Made by a program: the position numbers and the translations under genes. Positions 9,890 to 19,719 of a stretch of DNA of 64,000 bases are shown here, piece after piece (within the stretch, counting starts at the first letter, position 1; the number at the start of each line of letters is the position of its first letter). Origin of the DNA: Rhynchopus sp. YZ270_cl-10. Lineage: Eukaryota; Euglenozoa; Diplonemea; Diplonemida; Diplonemidae. Where the stretch lies: the NCBI GenBank assembly GCA_964035575.1, contig OZ037887.1, positions 186,001 through 250,000 of the forward strand, in the 5' to 3' direction. Under the pieces are notes generated by a model. It ran no database searches. It was given only the letters and a program-made list of their open reading frames with translations, and was not told the origin of the DNA.

Positions 9890-12800
9890 TCATGCACCTT
9901 CTGGCTGCGCAGGAAGCGACGGGTCAAATGTCTGTAAAAGGAGTGTAATTGATTGACAACTTTTTTTGGCTTCAAACCAAAAAAGAAAAGCAAGTAAAAT
10001 TGTAGCGCAACCGCTTGGATGCAGGCATTGTCTCTGTGGGGTTATAGAAACCTAGAGGATACTGCTGATGGAAAAGTTATTGAGAAAAAAAAAAAGAGAT
10101 AAGAAAAAGGCTACCAATAATTACCGTGTAGTCAGCGTCACGCCTACCATGGTAGGTTACAGTGGAAAAAAAAGGCGAAAGTTGAGAGGGTCAGGATGGA
10201 CAAAGTGCCCAGAGCTAAAGGTACAGACTGTATGAAACCTCCATTTGAGGAGGAAGTACCAACCCAGCATCTCCGCTTTTAGTGAATGAATAAAGAAAAG
10301 TTTATAAGATGACCCTAAGCCTCTCGTTGCTTAGTCTCCTTGAATAACTGTGTACAGTGGAAAGCCTTTCCCCTGACATTTGCCACGGTCGTTGCTTTGT
10401 TAGAACTTTAGATAAAAACTTTGGAGTGGTTTCCCACTTCTCATTATTTCTGATATCCTGACCGTCATACCTTCATGTACTTCATCATGTGGGATGAATC
10501 CCATATTTTAGACTTGAAGTCGGCAAGGTCCTCTTCAGGAAGGTTCCCAGCGGACACGACAGCCGTTGTGTACGCGAGGAGGGCTGCGTGCATCGTTTGG
10601 TATGCCTGTGTATGGTGTGTGTTGTGTGTTGTGTTAAAAGCAGTTGTGGGCAGTTCCTAAGAGCGAAGCATTGCCCACGGTGTGTGTGGTTTGATAACTA
10701 ATAGGTGTAATTCTTGCGCAGAATATGGCCCCAAAGGGTGTGTATGTGTATGAGTGTTTGAAAGCAATTCTGCGAAGTTCCTACAGCAGAACATTGCCCA
10801 GAAATATGTGAGTGGCGGGGTTGTGCTTTGTGGGTGTCTCTGATCACCATCGGCCGAAAACAAAAAAAAAACAGACCCCGACTTCAGGATGTGGAGACAA
10901 CAGGAAGGAAGACCACTTGAAATGTATCTTGAAAATACAAAGCCCTCTCGTGACAGTGCACCAACTTGTAACACGAAGAGCCACGCACGGCCCACATACC
11001 TCTAGCACATTCCCCTTGACAGGCTTGAACAGAATGCCCATCGTGAACTGGTTTGTGAGGTAGTACTTCATCTTCGTCACCAATGCGGGCATCGTTTCCT
11101 CGAAGCGCCCTATCACCAGCTTGAACTCTTGCAGACTCTGTGGGTGGAAAAGAGGGTGGTCTGGGAGAGTGATAGTGTTATGCTATTGGTGCGGAGCACT
11201 CCCGATGCGTGCTCAAGGCATATTGCCTTTGACACTGAGGGGGATCCGCCCGAGGAGTTTAACACTCCTCAACAAAGGTGTGCAGCTCGCAGGCTCCGTC
11301 GAGTATGTACAAAATATGCCCAACAAAAATCAAATAGTATTCCAGCGGAGTTTCATGAGCTGATGCTGCACGCACGCCGCGCAGAAGACCAAAAAAAAAT
11401 GATAGGACTCGTCACGCAATAATCAACAAGAGCACAGGAACAAGAAGTACTTGTTGCCTGTGGGGAGCTAAAAACACCTCCCGTAAAGACAACACGAAGG
11501 GGGAAAAAGGACTGGAACGACCGCGTGTCGTGCACGACACGCATGCAGGCACACGACTCAATAACACTTAACCACCAAAGCATACCTGCGCAAGCTTTTC
11601 CGATGCCTGCTGCTGCGTCTTCCCATCCGCATCCCCTGCCACTGCCACGGGAGCTGCCCCTTCGGCCCCTTCCTCTGCACCTGCATTCTCTGCAGCACTT
11701 GCACCTGCACCACCACCCGCAGCCGCTGCACCTCCACCTGCCTCACCTGCAGGCAGGGTTGGCTCTGTGGGGGTCTTCGCCATGTTAGTGAGCACGTTCT
11801 CAAGGAGCGAGCCTAGGGACTCTGTCGCTGCAAGGGGGTCCTTCGTACGGTCCTTGAGGAGCTTTGCGAAGCGCACAATGGCTGCACCGACGTAGTGCGA
11901 GGCGATGGAGATGAACTGCTCGCAGACCTGCTTGAGCTGCTTCTCGAGATCCTTCTTGATGTCGTGCTGCGTGGTGGCAATGCTGATCTCATTCAGCCGC
12001 AGGTTCGTCATGTCAATATGCTTCTCCACTACCTCAAAGTTCACCTCAAAGGGCGAGATCTGTTCCCGCAACTGCAGCAAATGTTTGACAAGAAACAAAC
12101 GAGAGTCGAGCTCTGCTGTTGGCAGTGTCGTTCTTGGAACACCTTTGATTTCCGTCGCAACCTGCATCAAATTGTACGTACACGCCTTAATAGCCTCCTG
12201 GGCTAGCACCGAAAACACACCCTTATCCACAACGTTGTACAACGACGCCAATAACGTCAAGGTGTTCGTCAGTGTTGGGAAGTACTCTGCCTGCGTCTCC
12301 ACCGGCGCAATGAGCCCACCCTCCTCCTCTGCAGCCGGCGCCGCAGTTTTTTGGTTCTTTTCAAAACTGAACGCACCGGACCCTTCTGTGTACTTCAAAC
12401 ACTCCGCCTGGTTTGCGTTGAACGGCGTTACCGAATCCTTGATGTACATCGAGGCACGGAAGATGAGACGTTCCTGCGCATCCTGGCACATATGCGAGAG
12501 GGTGCCTGAAAGGAGCATGCCTGCTTCACCTGCTGCCTGAAGCCTTGCGAGGACGCTGTTGTTGAGGGTGTGGATGATGGTGCACAGCGTCTTCAAATTG
12601 TCCTCCAGAAGCACCGTCGACCGGAATGAGTCATAGAGGGAGAGTGCAACACTGTCGACAATCTGCTTTGCGACAGCAAGGTGCTGTGGGGTCTTGCTGT
12701 CCTTTGTGTCCATCTCACCGTCCTTCCAGAGGTACTGGAAGAGCTCCGCCTCGTCTGTCGCCATGGCTAGCAGGTAGGTGGTACCGTGCGCTACCATGCC

Positions 12801-13943
12801 GACGAGGTCGCGTGAGTCCACAGTCTTTCCCATATGGGGTGCCATATAATCAGTGAAAATGGGTGTAAGCAAGGACAGCCGTGCTGCCACGTAAGCATCT
12901 GCCACGTCTTGATAGAAGACGTAGTTCGCAGTCGCTGCAGTGTCGGCAGTGCAACGCTGTGTGAGCGAGGCAATGAGGGGCACCGTCTCATGGAGGCGTG
13001 CACGGAACTCAATGGACAGGACGCTGCCCAGGCCGAACGAACCGGGTGGGAGGGTGCGCGATGTGTTCAGCTCGTCTGTGGTCGGTGAGTGCCCCTCCGA
13101 CGACACCGCCGTGTCACCCTTTGTATCGACCGATTCTGTCGACGTATTGCGTGTCAACACACTACCCCACCCCTTCGTCTGTGTTCTCTGCAGAATAGTA
13201 GAAAAGCGGGAATCCTTCGCAATACTCTCTGTCTGCGCCTGGATCGAGCTGATGATTGTGTCACGAAGCAACACAAGAGCCTTCTGCTGTGTCACGTGCA
13301 TGCGGGAGAGATACTGTGCTGACGATTTGTAGTCAGAGTTTGCACTCAAAAACTGCATCGTGGCGTCCATATCTTGGAGAAGCTGTTTGAAGCGTTTGCT
13401 CTTCGGGTCGATTGTGGTGCTGAGTTCGTTGGAGAGACGGTCGACTGTTGCGAAGTGCTTGAGTCTGTCTTCAATTCCGTTGCACAGTTTTTGACAGTTT
13501 TCGGATGTCGTGATGAGCGAAGACGCCTTTGAAGAAAGGAAGGTTGACTGCTGCTTCACTGCAGAGTTGATCTCCACCAATGAGCTGAGTTTTTTGTGAA
13601 GAGTGTTGATGTCTGAGGTGACGGCGTTTGCCTCGTTCAGCCAGACGTCAATCTTTTCAATCCACTTATGCACCCGATCGCTGTTTGTATCAACACGCCG
13701 TGTCGTCATCCCCAGCACCTCCGCTGCAGACAGCACCTTGAAGTACTCATCACAACTCATTGCACTGTACAGCTCCTTCGCCACGTTGTCCGACGCAGTC
13801 GTGACCGGGGCCTCCACCTGCACGGCAACCTCCTCCTCTTCCACGTGCTCCGTGCGCAGGTGAGACGGCATCGGGCGGATCTCCTTGCTCGCTGCCTCTA
13901 TGCTCTGCAAGGCACGCACAGCATCGTCAGTCAAAATAGGCAT
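9890..13943 (-). CDS. COG3: Conserved oligomeric Golgi complex subunit 3 (4 exons)
   Basis: Exons 13943-11586, 11137-11000, 10605-10471 and 9931-9890 give 890 residues; all joins are phase 0 with donors GTATGC, GTATGT and GTATGA. The N-terminal third is a coiled-coil region with the Sec34/COG3 pattern (KLSSLVEINSAVKQQSTFLS; LSNELSTTIDPKSKRFKQLL; YKSSAQYLSRMHVTQQKAL). The spliced C terminus has YYLTNQFTMGILFKPVKGN, matching the ILFKPVRxN segment near the end of COG3. COG3 belongs to lobe A of the COG tether, which captures vesicles recycling within the Golgi. A Gly/Ala-rich insert near residues 735-770 is an oddity of this protein. The last exon adds only TFDPSLPAQPEGA. Introns carry an antisense ORF (intron 1) and repeat cassettes (introns 2 and 3). 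Confidence 0.93.
10306..10341 (+). repeat. Cassette family H1 hairpin, in COG3 intron 3
   Basis: Family H1 is AAGATGACC, then stem CTAAGC, loop CTCTCGTT, stem GCTTAG, then TCxCCTT, usually between A-rich runs. Here it lies antisense to COG3. Good copies: 14453, 14522, 17935, 18392, 19484 and 44469. Weaker: 3418, 21003, 39139, 40433, 40591. All are plus strand. Confidence 0.85.
10877..10962 (+). repeat. Cassettes H9 and H2 (5' part) in COG3 intron 2
   Basis: 10877-10895 has GACTTCAGGATGTG (family H9; others at 19879 and 43592). 10934-10962 has ATACAAAGCCCTCTCGTGAC, the start of family H2. Both are antisense to COG3. Confidence 0.7.
11140..11422 (+). pseudogene. Antisense ORF remnant in COG3 intron 1
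   Basis: An open plus-strand frame running to 11422 contains CSRHIAFDTEGDPPEEFNTP and RRLRRVCTKYAQQKSN and ends at a stop. Composition is gene-like, unlike the surrounding intron. No family is recognised; it is probably a remnant of an inserted element. Confidence 0.35.
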
Positions 13944-13982
13944 CGAAACAAGGAAGGGGGTGCCAAGCCGGTGCTTGGTAGC

Positions 13983-14014
13983 CTATGGGTGTGGGGGAGG
14001 GGTGGGTGGGGGGG
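13983..14014 (-). promoter_or_regulatory. Pyrimidine tract plus TAG upstream of COG3
   Basis: On the gene strand a C-rich run of about 29 nt ends in TAG about 40 nt before the COG3 ATG. It resembles a splice acceptor, as at four other genes here. Confidence 0.5.
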
Positions 14015-14452
14015 CGCAAACGATGTGTACTGTGGAAGGTGTTGTGATAGGAGGGGTGGAGGAAGAAGGGGAGGAAGGGGAGGAGGGAAGTGGCAGGCTT
14101 ATTTTGGGAGAAGGTAAAGTGTTTGGATTAAGCTTGAGAGAGAAAAAAAACAAAACACATCCGAGAATGTGTACAGAGAACGAGACGAGAAACCATGAGA
14201 CTTTCCGTACTTTTTTTTTTTGAATTTTCAAAAAGTAATATGTTAGCATAGTCAAGAAGTCGCTAATACAACTTCGAGCCAAGTTTTTTTTCCAAATTTT
14301 CAAAAAAAAATGTCTACCTAAACGAGTTTGTATTGACAAATCGCCGAAGAACCCACCGAGAGAACCTGGAGTATGACCTCAATGTAGTTTGAAGTGTAAA
14401 GAGGTATATACCGGGTGTTTGGATTGAATAAAAGGAAAAGAAAAGGTTAAAT

Positions 14453-14488
14453 AAGATGAACCTAAGCCTCTCTGTGCTTAGCCACCTT
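14453..14488 (+). repeat. Cassette family H1 hairpin
   Basis: Reads AAGATGAACCTAAGCCTCTC, then TGTGCTTAGCCACCTT. The CTAAGC/GCTTAG stem is intact. Confidence 0.85.
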
Positions 14489-14521
14489 ATAAAAGAGACA
14501 TTGAATGCAAGAAAGCTTGCT

Positions 14522-14555
14522 AAGATGAACCTAAGATCCGTTGCTTAGTCACCTA
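14522..14555 (+). repeat. Cassette family H1 hairpin
   Basis: AAGATGAACCTAAG then ATCCGTTG then CTTAGTCACCT. The stem is kept but the loop has changed. It lies 33 bp after the previous copy. Confidence 0.8.
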
Positions 14556-14569
14556 ATCAAAAAGGGAGG

Positions 14570-14609
14570 TTGACTTGAAGTACAAAGCCCTCTCGAGACA
14601 GTGTACCTA
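14570..14609 (+). repeat. Cassette family H2, 5' part only
   Basis: TTGACTTGAAGTACAAAGCC followed by CTCTCGAGACAGTGTACC. Full-length H2 copies are at 28005, 37245, 56328 and 62846. Confidence 0.8.
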
Positions 14610-15111
14610 AAACTCAACAATGCAAAGGACAAGAAATTTTCGGTTGTGTTCAAAAAAAATAAAGAAAAAAACCCCCCCCACCCCGCACCCCCGCACCCTC
14701 AGAAACCATATGAGTCAGCAAACACCTTCTCAAGAGAAGAGGCTCCTGACACACACGCTCACCATCAACACTGAGCAGAGACATTACCACAAACCCCCCC
14801 CTACCCACAAGAGAAATAGAAGCTGAGAGTGCAAAACACGACTGAGTGGTGCAAGGATGGCACTGAAACCCCCCACATTCTAAGGTGTACCAGACAGCAT
14901 CTCTGAGCCTGCCCTCACAATCCTCTATACTTATGCACAACCAACAAACAGCAGAGCCCCAGAGGAACTGTGGTGGCAAATACGTGACTGTGTATTATGC
15001 GTTAAAATACGTATAATACAGACAATAACGAGGTATATAAAAAACCCCCGCTACGTATCGCGTATAATGACGTATTTACCACCCCCAGCCAGAGGAACAC
15101 CCACCTTCGCT

Positions 15112-16914
15112 TCACCCCCGGGTCACCACCACAGTGTCCCCACACTGTTTGAGAGACATATCCGTTTTGTCGCGCACATTGCTCTGATGCACATGCTGCA
15201 CCAGCGCCGCAAAGATGACCTGCGGTGTGACTGCTACGGTACTGTCCTGCTTGGCTTTGCCGTACACATCCTCCAGACAGACACCACCTTCCCCACCACC
15301 ACCACCACCCCCCTCCTCCTCTCCCTTCGCAAAGAGATCAGCCAGGATCACGCCTACCTTGGATATGTTGAAGCGCCTCCTCCCCGCGACGATCACACGT
15401 ACCGAGGCTGCGAGCTGCTCCTGCAGCAGCTCCCCAAGCTTTCTCTTCTGTCCTACCTGCGGTGGTGCGTCGCCGTCACCTCCACCACCACCCGCTTCCT
15501 CCACCTCAGCTTCATCCACTTCAATGGAGGTGTGCACCACTGTACATTCCTGTGCTTTTGCAAAATCGCCACAGAGATGTTCCATATCTTCATTCAAAAT
15601 CGCCCGCCGGAATGCATCTGAATCAGAAAGCGCCCCATACACACCGTTCTGGTAGGATAACAGCGCAGAAAAGCTGCCATCCTGACAAACCTCCCCAGGA
15701 GATTCAGGGAGAAGTGAAATCCGCCCCGGCGGCTCATTCTGTTGTGCTGTACAGACACCGTCAAGGCAACTCTGCTGCGCCAAATGCCGAAGACGGACAC
15801 ACCCCCTCTTTACAGGGCGTTTCACCTCAACAACCCGCGGGGTCACGACGCTCAGGGTGAATTGATGTTGATGTGTCTGCGGACCTACCACGCGCTTCGC
15901 CTTCTCCACTGCCCCCCTTCTCACAGTATTCCTTATAATCCGCGCCGCGTCCTCAGAGGTTACCTGAACTGTCTCTGATGCACATTTTGTTTTCTCGAGT
16001 TGATTTGCCGCCTCCCCTTGGCCTCGATCATATGCGAGCTGCGCGAATTTCGAAAAAACACCTCCAGCATTGGTATACACCGGGTGTACCGGGAGCACCT
16101 CTGGTGTCTCAAGGTCTACCTGCATGGCATCACCACCATCCGCATCGATGAGGGCCCCTTCAGTTCCGTTGTTGCCAGCTGCTGCCTCTGTGTTCCCTTC
16201 CTGCTCCTCCTCCTCCTCCTCCTCCTCCTCCTCCTCGACCTCACAGCCCAGAATCTTTGCCACCACCTTGCAGGATCTTGGAAAGATTTCGACGTCGCAC
16301 CAATCCTCCTGTTGTCCTATTGCAACCACGCCGACTACAGCTTCGTTGCTGTGAGGACCTTCGGTGTACAATGCAGGGACCGAGCAGGTGAAGTACTCTG
16401 AAGGAAGGTGTGCTAAGGTGTCGAGACGGCGGAGTGGGGTGGAGGAGGTGGTGGTGGGGTTGTCTTTACGTTGCGGTACTGCATGTACTAAGAGCGCGGT
16501 GCTTGTCTGTTCATCTATTGTGTGGGTGGTTTGGAGGTGTTCAACGCGTTTAGCATAACACAGTGCTCGCTCAAACGTGGTGTTCGAAGCAGTGCTGTTC
16601 TGGGAGTGTTCCGTCTGTTTTGTGTGGTGGTTGCTGGTGCGAGACTGTTCACTCCCAGGAAACCGTTTTCTGAGCGTTTTCATTTCCTTTGTGAGTTCTC
16701 TTGCAGAGATTTTGAGGCAGCGGAGCGCAACGCTGACCTCCTGTGCAGCTTGGAGAGGTGCAAAGCCTTCAGGAACGATCAGAGGGAGGCGGGTGAATGC
16801 AGCATCAAAGAGAGGGTTGCCAAAGGCGGTAGCGAAATGCGCGGATTTGGCGGAGTTGAGAAGACGTTCTATGGCCTCAAGGGGCTGATGTGGTGCAGTG
16901 CTGTCATCTGGCAT
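15112..16914 (-). CDS. Uncharacterised 600-residue protein with acidic tract
   Basis: A single-exon reading frame whose ATG at 16914 follows splice-acceptor-like signals. The N terminus (MPDDSTAPHQPLEAIERLL) is helical in character. Residues 95-150 are rich in Ser, Thr and Asn. Near residues 225-240 is a run of 14 Glu encoded by a GAG repeat, followed by a low-complexity acidic region. A basic patch (TVRRGAVEKAKRVV; EVKRPVKRG) and a Gly-rich loop come later. The C-terminal 110 residues, with LGELLQEQLAASVRVIVAG and VTPQVIFAALVQHVHQSN, look like a compact helical, perhaps winged-helix, fold. I do not recognise the family. Acidic and basic tracts suggest a nuclear protein, which is only a guess. 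Confidence 0.7.
   Translation of the reverse strand: MPDDSTAPHQPLEAIERLLNSAKSAHFATAFGNPLFDAAFTRLPLIVPEGFAPLQAAQEVSVALRCLKISARELTKEMKTLRKRFPGSEQSRTSNHHTKQTEHSQNSTASNTTFERALCYAKRVEHLQTTHTIDEQTSTALLVHAVPQRKDNPTTTSSTPLRRLDTLAHLPSEYFTCSVPALYTEGPHSNEAVVGVVAIGQQEDWCDVEIFPRSCKVVAKILGCEVEEEEEEEEEEEQEGNTEAAAGNNGTEGALIDADGGDAMQVDLETPEVLPVHPVYTNAGGVFSKFAQLAYDRGQGEAANQLEKTKCASETVQVTSEDAARIIRNTVRRGAVEKAKRVVGPQTHQHQFTLSVVTPRVVEVKRPVKRGCVRLRHLAQQSCLDGVCTAQQNEPPGRISLLPESPGEVCQDGSFSALLSYQNGVYGALSDSDAFRRAILNEDMEHLCGDFAKAQECTVVHTSIEVDEAEVEEAGGGGGDGDAPPQVGQKRKLGELLQEQLAASVRVIVAGRRRFNISKVGVILADLFAKGEEEGGGGGGGEGGVCLEDVYGKAKQDSTVAVTPQVIFAALVQHVHQSNVRDKTDMSLKQCGDTVVVTRG
16204..16238 (-). repeat. GAG trinucleotide repeat coding for poly-Glu
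   Basis: About a dozen CTC units on the plus strand (GAG on the coding strand) encode the Glu run in the 600-residue protein. Such a repeat is likely to vary in length. Confidence 0.9.
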
Positions 16915-16929
16915 GTTGTGTAAAATTAA

Positions 16930-16982
16930 CTGAAATTCAAGGTTGTTTTGATGCAAAAACGCTAAAGGATGGGGGGGGGGAA
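16930..16982 (-). promoter_or_regulatory. Acceptor-like signals upstream of the 600-residue gene
   Basis: On the gene strand a C-run followed by ATCCTTTAG lies about 48 nt before the ATG, and TTGAATTTCAG lies about 16 nt before it. Either could be a splice acceptor. Confidence 0.4.
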
Positions 16983-17432
16983 TATACAACGCAACGAGGC
17001 AGAATCGGCCTCGCGATAAGGCCTGATACAGGAGTGTCTGAGGCGTGCTCAAACGTAAGTGATCCCGAATACACCTTAGCCACGACTCAGATAGCTTTTC
17101 CAGACGTGCCCATTCTCAGGCGCAGCCGGCCTCGTTGCATTGTATTGACACAGTGGGATATTGTATTAATGGTGTGACCTCTCCCCCTCCAGATTCCCCG
17201 TGGTTCTCCTACGTCCTTTTGTGGGTTCTACGAGGCGCCCAGGCCTACATCAATTAAAGTATTCCTTTTTTTCAAAAATCAAAAAAAAAAAAAAAAAAGA
17301 GGAAAAATAATGGCTGGGTCGATTTCAGACGAAAAAGGGTCCGTGAGGTGGACTGGGTGACATAAATAATTGATACAACAAACCTAATTCATTATTTTTT
17401 TGTACCGTCTGCCAGTGTATTTTTTGGGCCGG

Positions 17433-17700
17433 TTGGGGGGGGTCAGTGACCCCCCCCCAAATTTTCTCCGGAAATTTGGGCCGGTGGGGGGGGTCAGTTT
17501 TTTCAGCTGGGTTTGAGGTGTTTCCTCGGCGTGGTGTAAAAAGCTATACATTTACACCGTACCCAAAAAATTTTTCGCCTGCGGCGCCATTTTTTTTGTT
17601 TTTTTTTGCTCCGCAAAAAAAAAATATACAGTTCACTATGTTCCCTGGTCGTGCTGAAAAAAAAAATTTGGGCAAAAGAACAAACTGACCCCCCCCCCAA
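17433..17700. mobile_element. Element bounded by TTGGGGGGGG and CCCCCCCCCAA
   Basis: The left end reads TTGGGGGGGGTCAGT and the right end ACTGACCCCCCCCCAA, so the ends are inverted repeats. The left G-tract unit is repeated at 17483. Inside is the CGCCTGCGGCGCC/GCTCCGC family (17574-17625). The termini resemble the two TA-flanked G8/C8 elements at 52250 and 52807, but no clear target duplication was seen. Confidence 0.5.
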
Positions 17701-17848
17701 ACTTAAAATCTGGATTCCTGGATAAGACACTGCCGTCTGCGTAAAAAAAAAATATGCGGTACTTTTCTACTGAGAACAGAAAGGGAATATCCCCTTTGAA
17801 AAAAAAACAAAGACAAAACTAATGGTTGTTATAGCATAGACTGAAGAG

Positions 17849-17913
17849 TTATTGATGCAGGCACACCTCCGACTGACCTACGTACGATGCCAGCCCCGGA
17901 GGAAAGCAACAAG
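17849..17913 (+). repeat. Cassette family H3 (short form)
   Basis: Family H3 begins GATGCAGGCACACCTCCGAC and continues CGTACGATGCCAGCC. Long forms at 19010 and 33244 extend to CCCGTACCGTAA. All six copies are plus strand. Confidence 0.85.
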
Positions 17914-17934
17914 ACAAAAAAGAGAAAAGTTATT

Positions 17935-17969
17935 AAGATGAACCTAAGCCTCTCGTGCTAAGTCACCTT
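17935..17969 (+). repeat. Cassette family H1 hairpin
   Basis: AAGATGAACCTAAGCCTCTC then GTGCTAAGTCACCTT, flanked by A-runs. It directly follows an H3 cassette. Confidence 0.85.
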
Positions 17970-18130
17970 TTAAAAAAAAAAGGGATAATTTAGGAAAGAC
18001 GTACAGATATCATAGAAACTGCGGGTTTGCACATCTCTTTTCATTTAATTTAAAAAAAGAGACAAAAAATAGGGGGGGAAATTACATTCAACCAAATTGT
18101 GCGAGAGAAAAGAGGAATCGCGTACGTTTT

Positions 18131-18200
18131 GTTGTTGTTGTGTTGACAATCACCTAAGCACCCCACTTTGGGTGGGTAAACTAGGATCCGAAGTCTTCAT
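18131..18200 (+). repeat. Cassette family H4
   Basis: Family H4: GTTGTGTTGACAATCACCTA, then an inverted pair (ACCCCAC/GTGGGT), then a GGATC or GGGTC word and CCGAAG. Other copies: 20824, 33097, 33961, 35380, 48390, 58448 and 60718. Confidence 0.75.
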
Positions 18201-18391
18201 TTATTTTCTGTTTTTTGTTTTGTTTTGTTTCTTTCTGTGTCTAGTGCAAAAAGCACTTACAGTGCGGGGTAAGCCACCTGCCTTCAAGAATATACCGACA
18301 GACTGCTACCTTTTCTTGGGGAGCTAAGCTATACCACTGCACTATGAAGAGGGGGATAAACGTTAGGACGAATACGACAAAAAAGGTGGTT

Positions 18392-18424
18392 AAGATGACT
18401 CTAAGCCTTTTGCTTAGTTACCTT
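18392..18424 (+). repeat. Cassette family H1 hairpin
   Basis: AAGATGACTCTAAGCC then TTTTGCTTAGTTACCTT. The stem is kept and the loop is shortened. Confidence 0.8.
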
Positions 18425-18448
18425 GAGAAAAAAAAGGGAATATGGTGC

Positions 18449-18547
18449 CTTCGGAAGTCGGTCAACGACCTGTCAATATCAGGGAGTGGTGTGTATAAAG
18501 TCCCTGTGGCAGCGATCTGTCAATATTCGACCCCTCCCGGAGCACCA
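18449..18547 (+). repeat. Cassette family H7
   Basis: About 99 bp, shared with 33640-33736 at high identity: TCGGTCAACGACCTGTCAAT, CAGGG pairing with CCCTG, a second CTGTCAATAT, then CCCTCCCGGAGCACCA. It lies 25 bp after an H1 hairpin. Confidence 0.85.
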
Positions 18548-18586
18548 GAATACTTTAATCTAAACGAGTAGAAAGACGAATTATTC

Positions 18587-18793
18587 CATACATGTCGGTA
18601 CGTACGTAAAACGCGCAAAAATAATCAAAAAACGCGCAAAATAATAAAAAAATGTTTTTAATAAAAAACGTCACAAAGACGTTTTGCGCGCTTTTGTTAC
18701 GTTTTTGTGACGTTTTTATTAAAAACATTTTTTTATTATTTTGCGCGTTTTTTGATTATTTTTGCGCGTTTTACGTACGTACCGACATGTATG
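18587..18793. mobile_element. Foldback element, 207 bp, with near-perfect arms
   Basis: The arms (from 18587 and ending 18793; termini CATACATGTCGG and CCGACATGTATG) are complementary over about 90 bp around a short GACGTTTTGCGCGC-type centre. The flanks carry TTATTC(CAT) on both sides, consistent with a 6-9 bp target duplication. It has no coding capacity. Confidence 0.8.
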
Positions 18794-19009
18794 TTATTCC
18801 ATTAAAAAAACAAACACATTTGAGGAATCACAAAAAGGTGAAGATTCTTAGACGCAAAAGCATCTCTCTTGGGCAGCTCATTGCTGCTGATGGGGGATTT
18901 TGGGAGTACGTTAAGACAAATAGTATGATAGGTAAGTAAAGGGGAAAAGGGTTTTTTTCGTTGATTGCTAACTAAGCTACGCTTGTAGGTATAAAAAAAA
19001 GTGAAGTTA

Positions 19010-19125
19010 TAGATGCAGGCACCTCCCGACCTACGTACGATGCCAGCTGGATGAAAGCACAAAGTACCCTGCGGCCAACAACAGAAGGTGTAAAAAGGAA
19101 ACCTAATGACTGGCCCGTACCGTAA
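19010..19125 (+). repeat. Cassette family H3 (long form)
   Basis: Full-length H3 of about 115 bp ending AATGACTGGCCCGTACCGTAA. It aligns with 33244-33370. Confidence 0.85.
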
Positions 19126-19483
19126 GAGAACGAGGGCGGTTCACAACCGCTCGACAGCCGGCGGCCCACCTTCCGTTGAAGAGTTGTGAGCTTACAGGTA
19201 CAAATAAAATGAAAAAAAAAAAAAATGGTAAAGCAGTGTGAAACTGCAACTACACACATATCAGGGCTCACGAAGGAACTAGCCCCCAGAGATGTTTTTT
19301 CCAAACACATCGAGACATGAGCAACAATTCTGGTCATTCGCAAAAGAACTGCAGGACTGCAAAACACAGCTCCTGGACAGCCAACGCGCTTCCACCACCA
19401 CGACCCACATATTGAGACGGAAGTGGGGAGGGGGGGCGCCTGAACAGACAGTATTGTGAACAAACTCTCCAAAAAAAGGACAT

Positions 19484-19519
19484 AAGATGACCCTAAGCCT
19501 CTCGTTGCTTGTCACCCTT
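19484..19519 (+). repeat. Cassette family H1 hairpin
   Basis: AAGATGACCCTAAGCCTCTC then GTTGCTTGTCACCCTT. Confidence 0.8.
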
Positions 19520-19665
19520 GATCACATTCGTTGTCGCGCAGCAAAAAAAAAAGGCTGAAATAATATTTGCAAACGTTGGCAACACAAACAGACTGCAGAC
19601 TATGGCCTGCGCGGGGAAATGCGTACTTCAACATAAAAACAGACAAAAAGTGAAAAGTGAATTTA

Positions 19666-19719
19666 TTGATGCAGGCACCTCCGACTGACCCACGATGCCA
19701 GCCCCGGAAAGCACAAAGG
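19666..19719 (+). repeat. Cassette family H3 (short form)
   Basis: GATGCAGGCACCTCCGACTG then ACCCACGATGCCAGCCCCGG. Confidence 0.8.

Larger units (their letters stand above)
13944..15111. other. Intergenic between COG3 and the 600-residue gene
   Basis: The COG3-proximal part is pyrimidine-rich on the gene strand. Cassettes H1, H1 and H2 follow at 14453-14609, then A/T-rich DNA with TACGTATA-type words around 15000-15070. No gene is seen. Confidence 0.6.

Noticed and set aside
16915-17052. N-terminal extension of the 600-residue protein to 17052
   Set aside because: The extra residues are hydrophobic low complexity, and acceptor-like AG signals fall between the two start codons.
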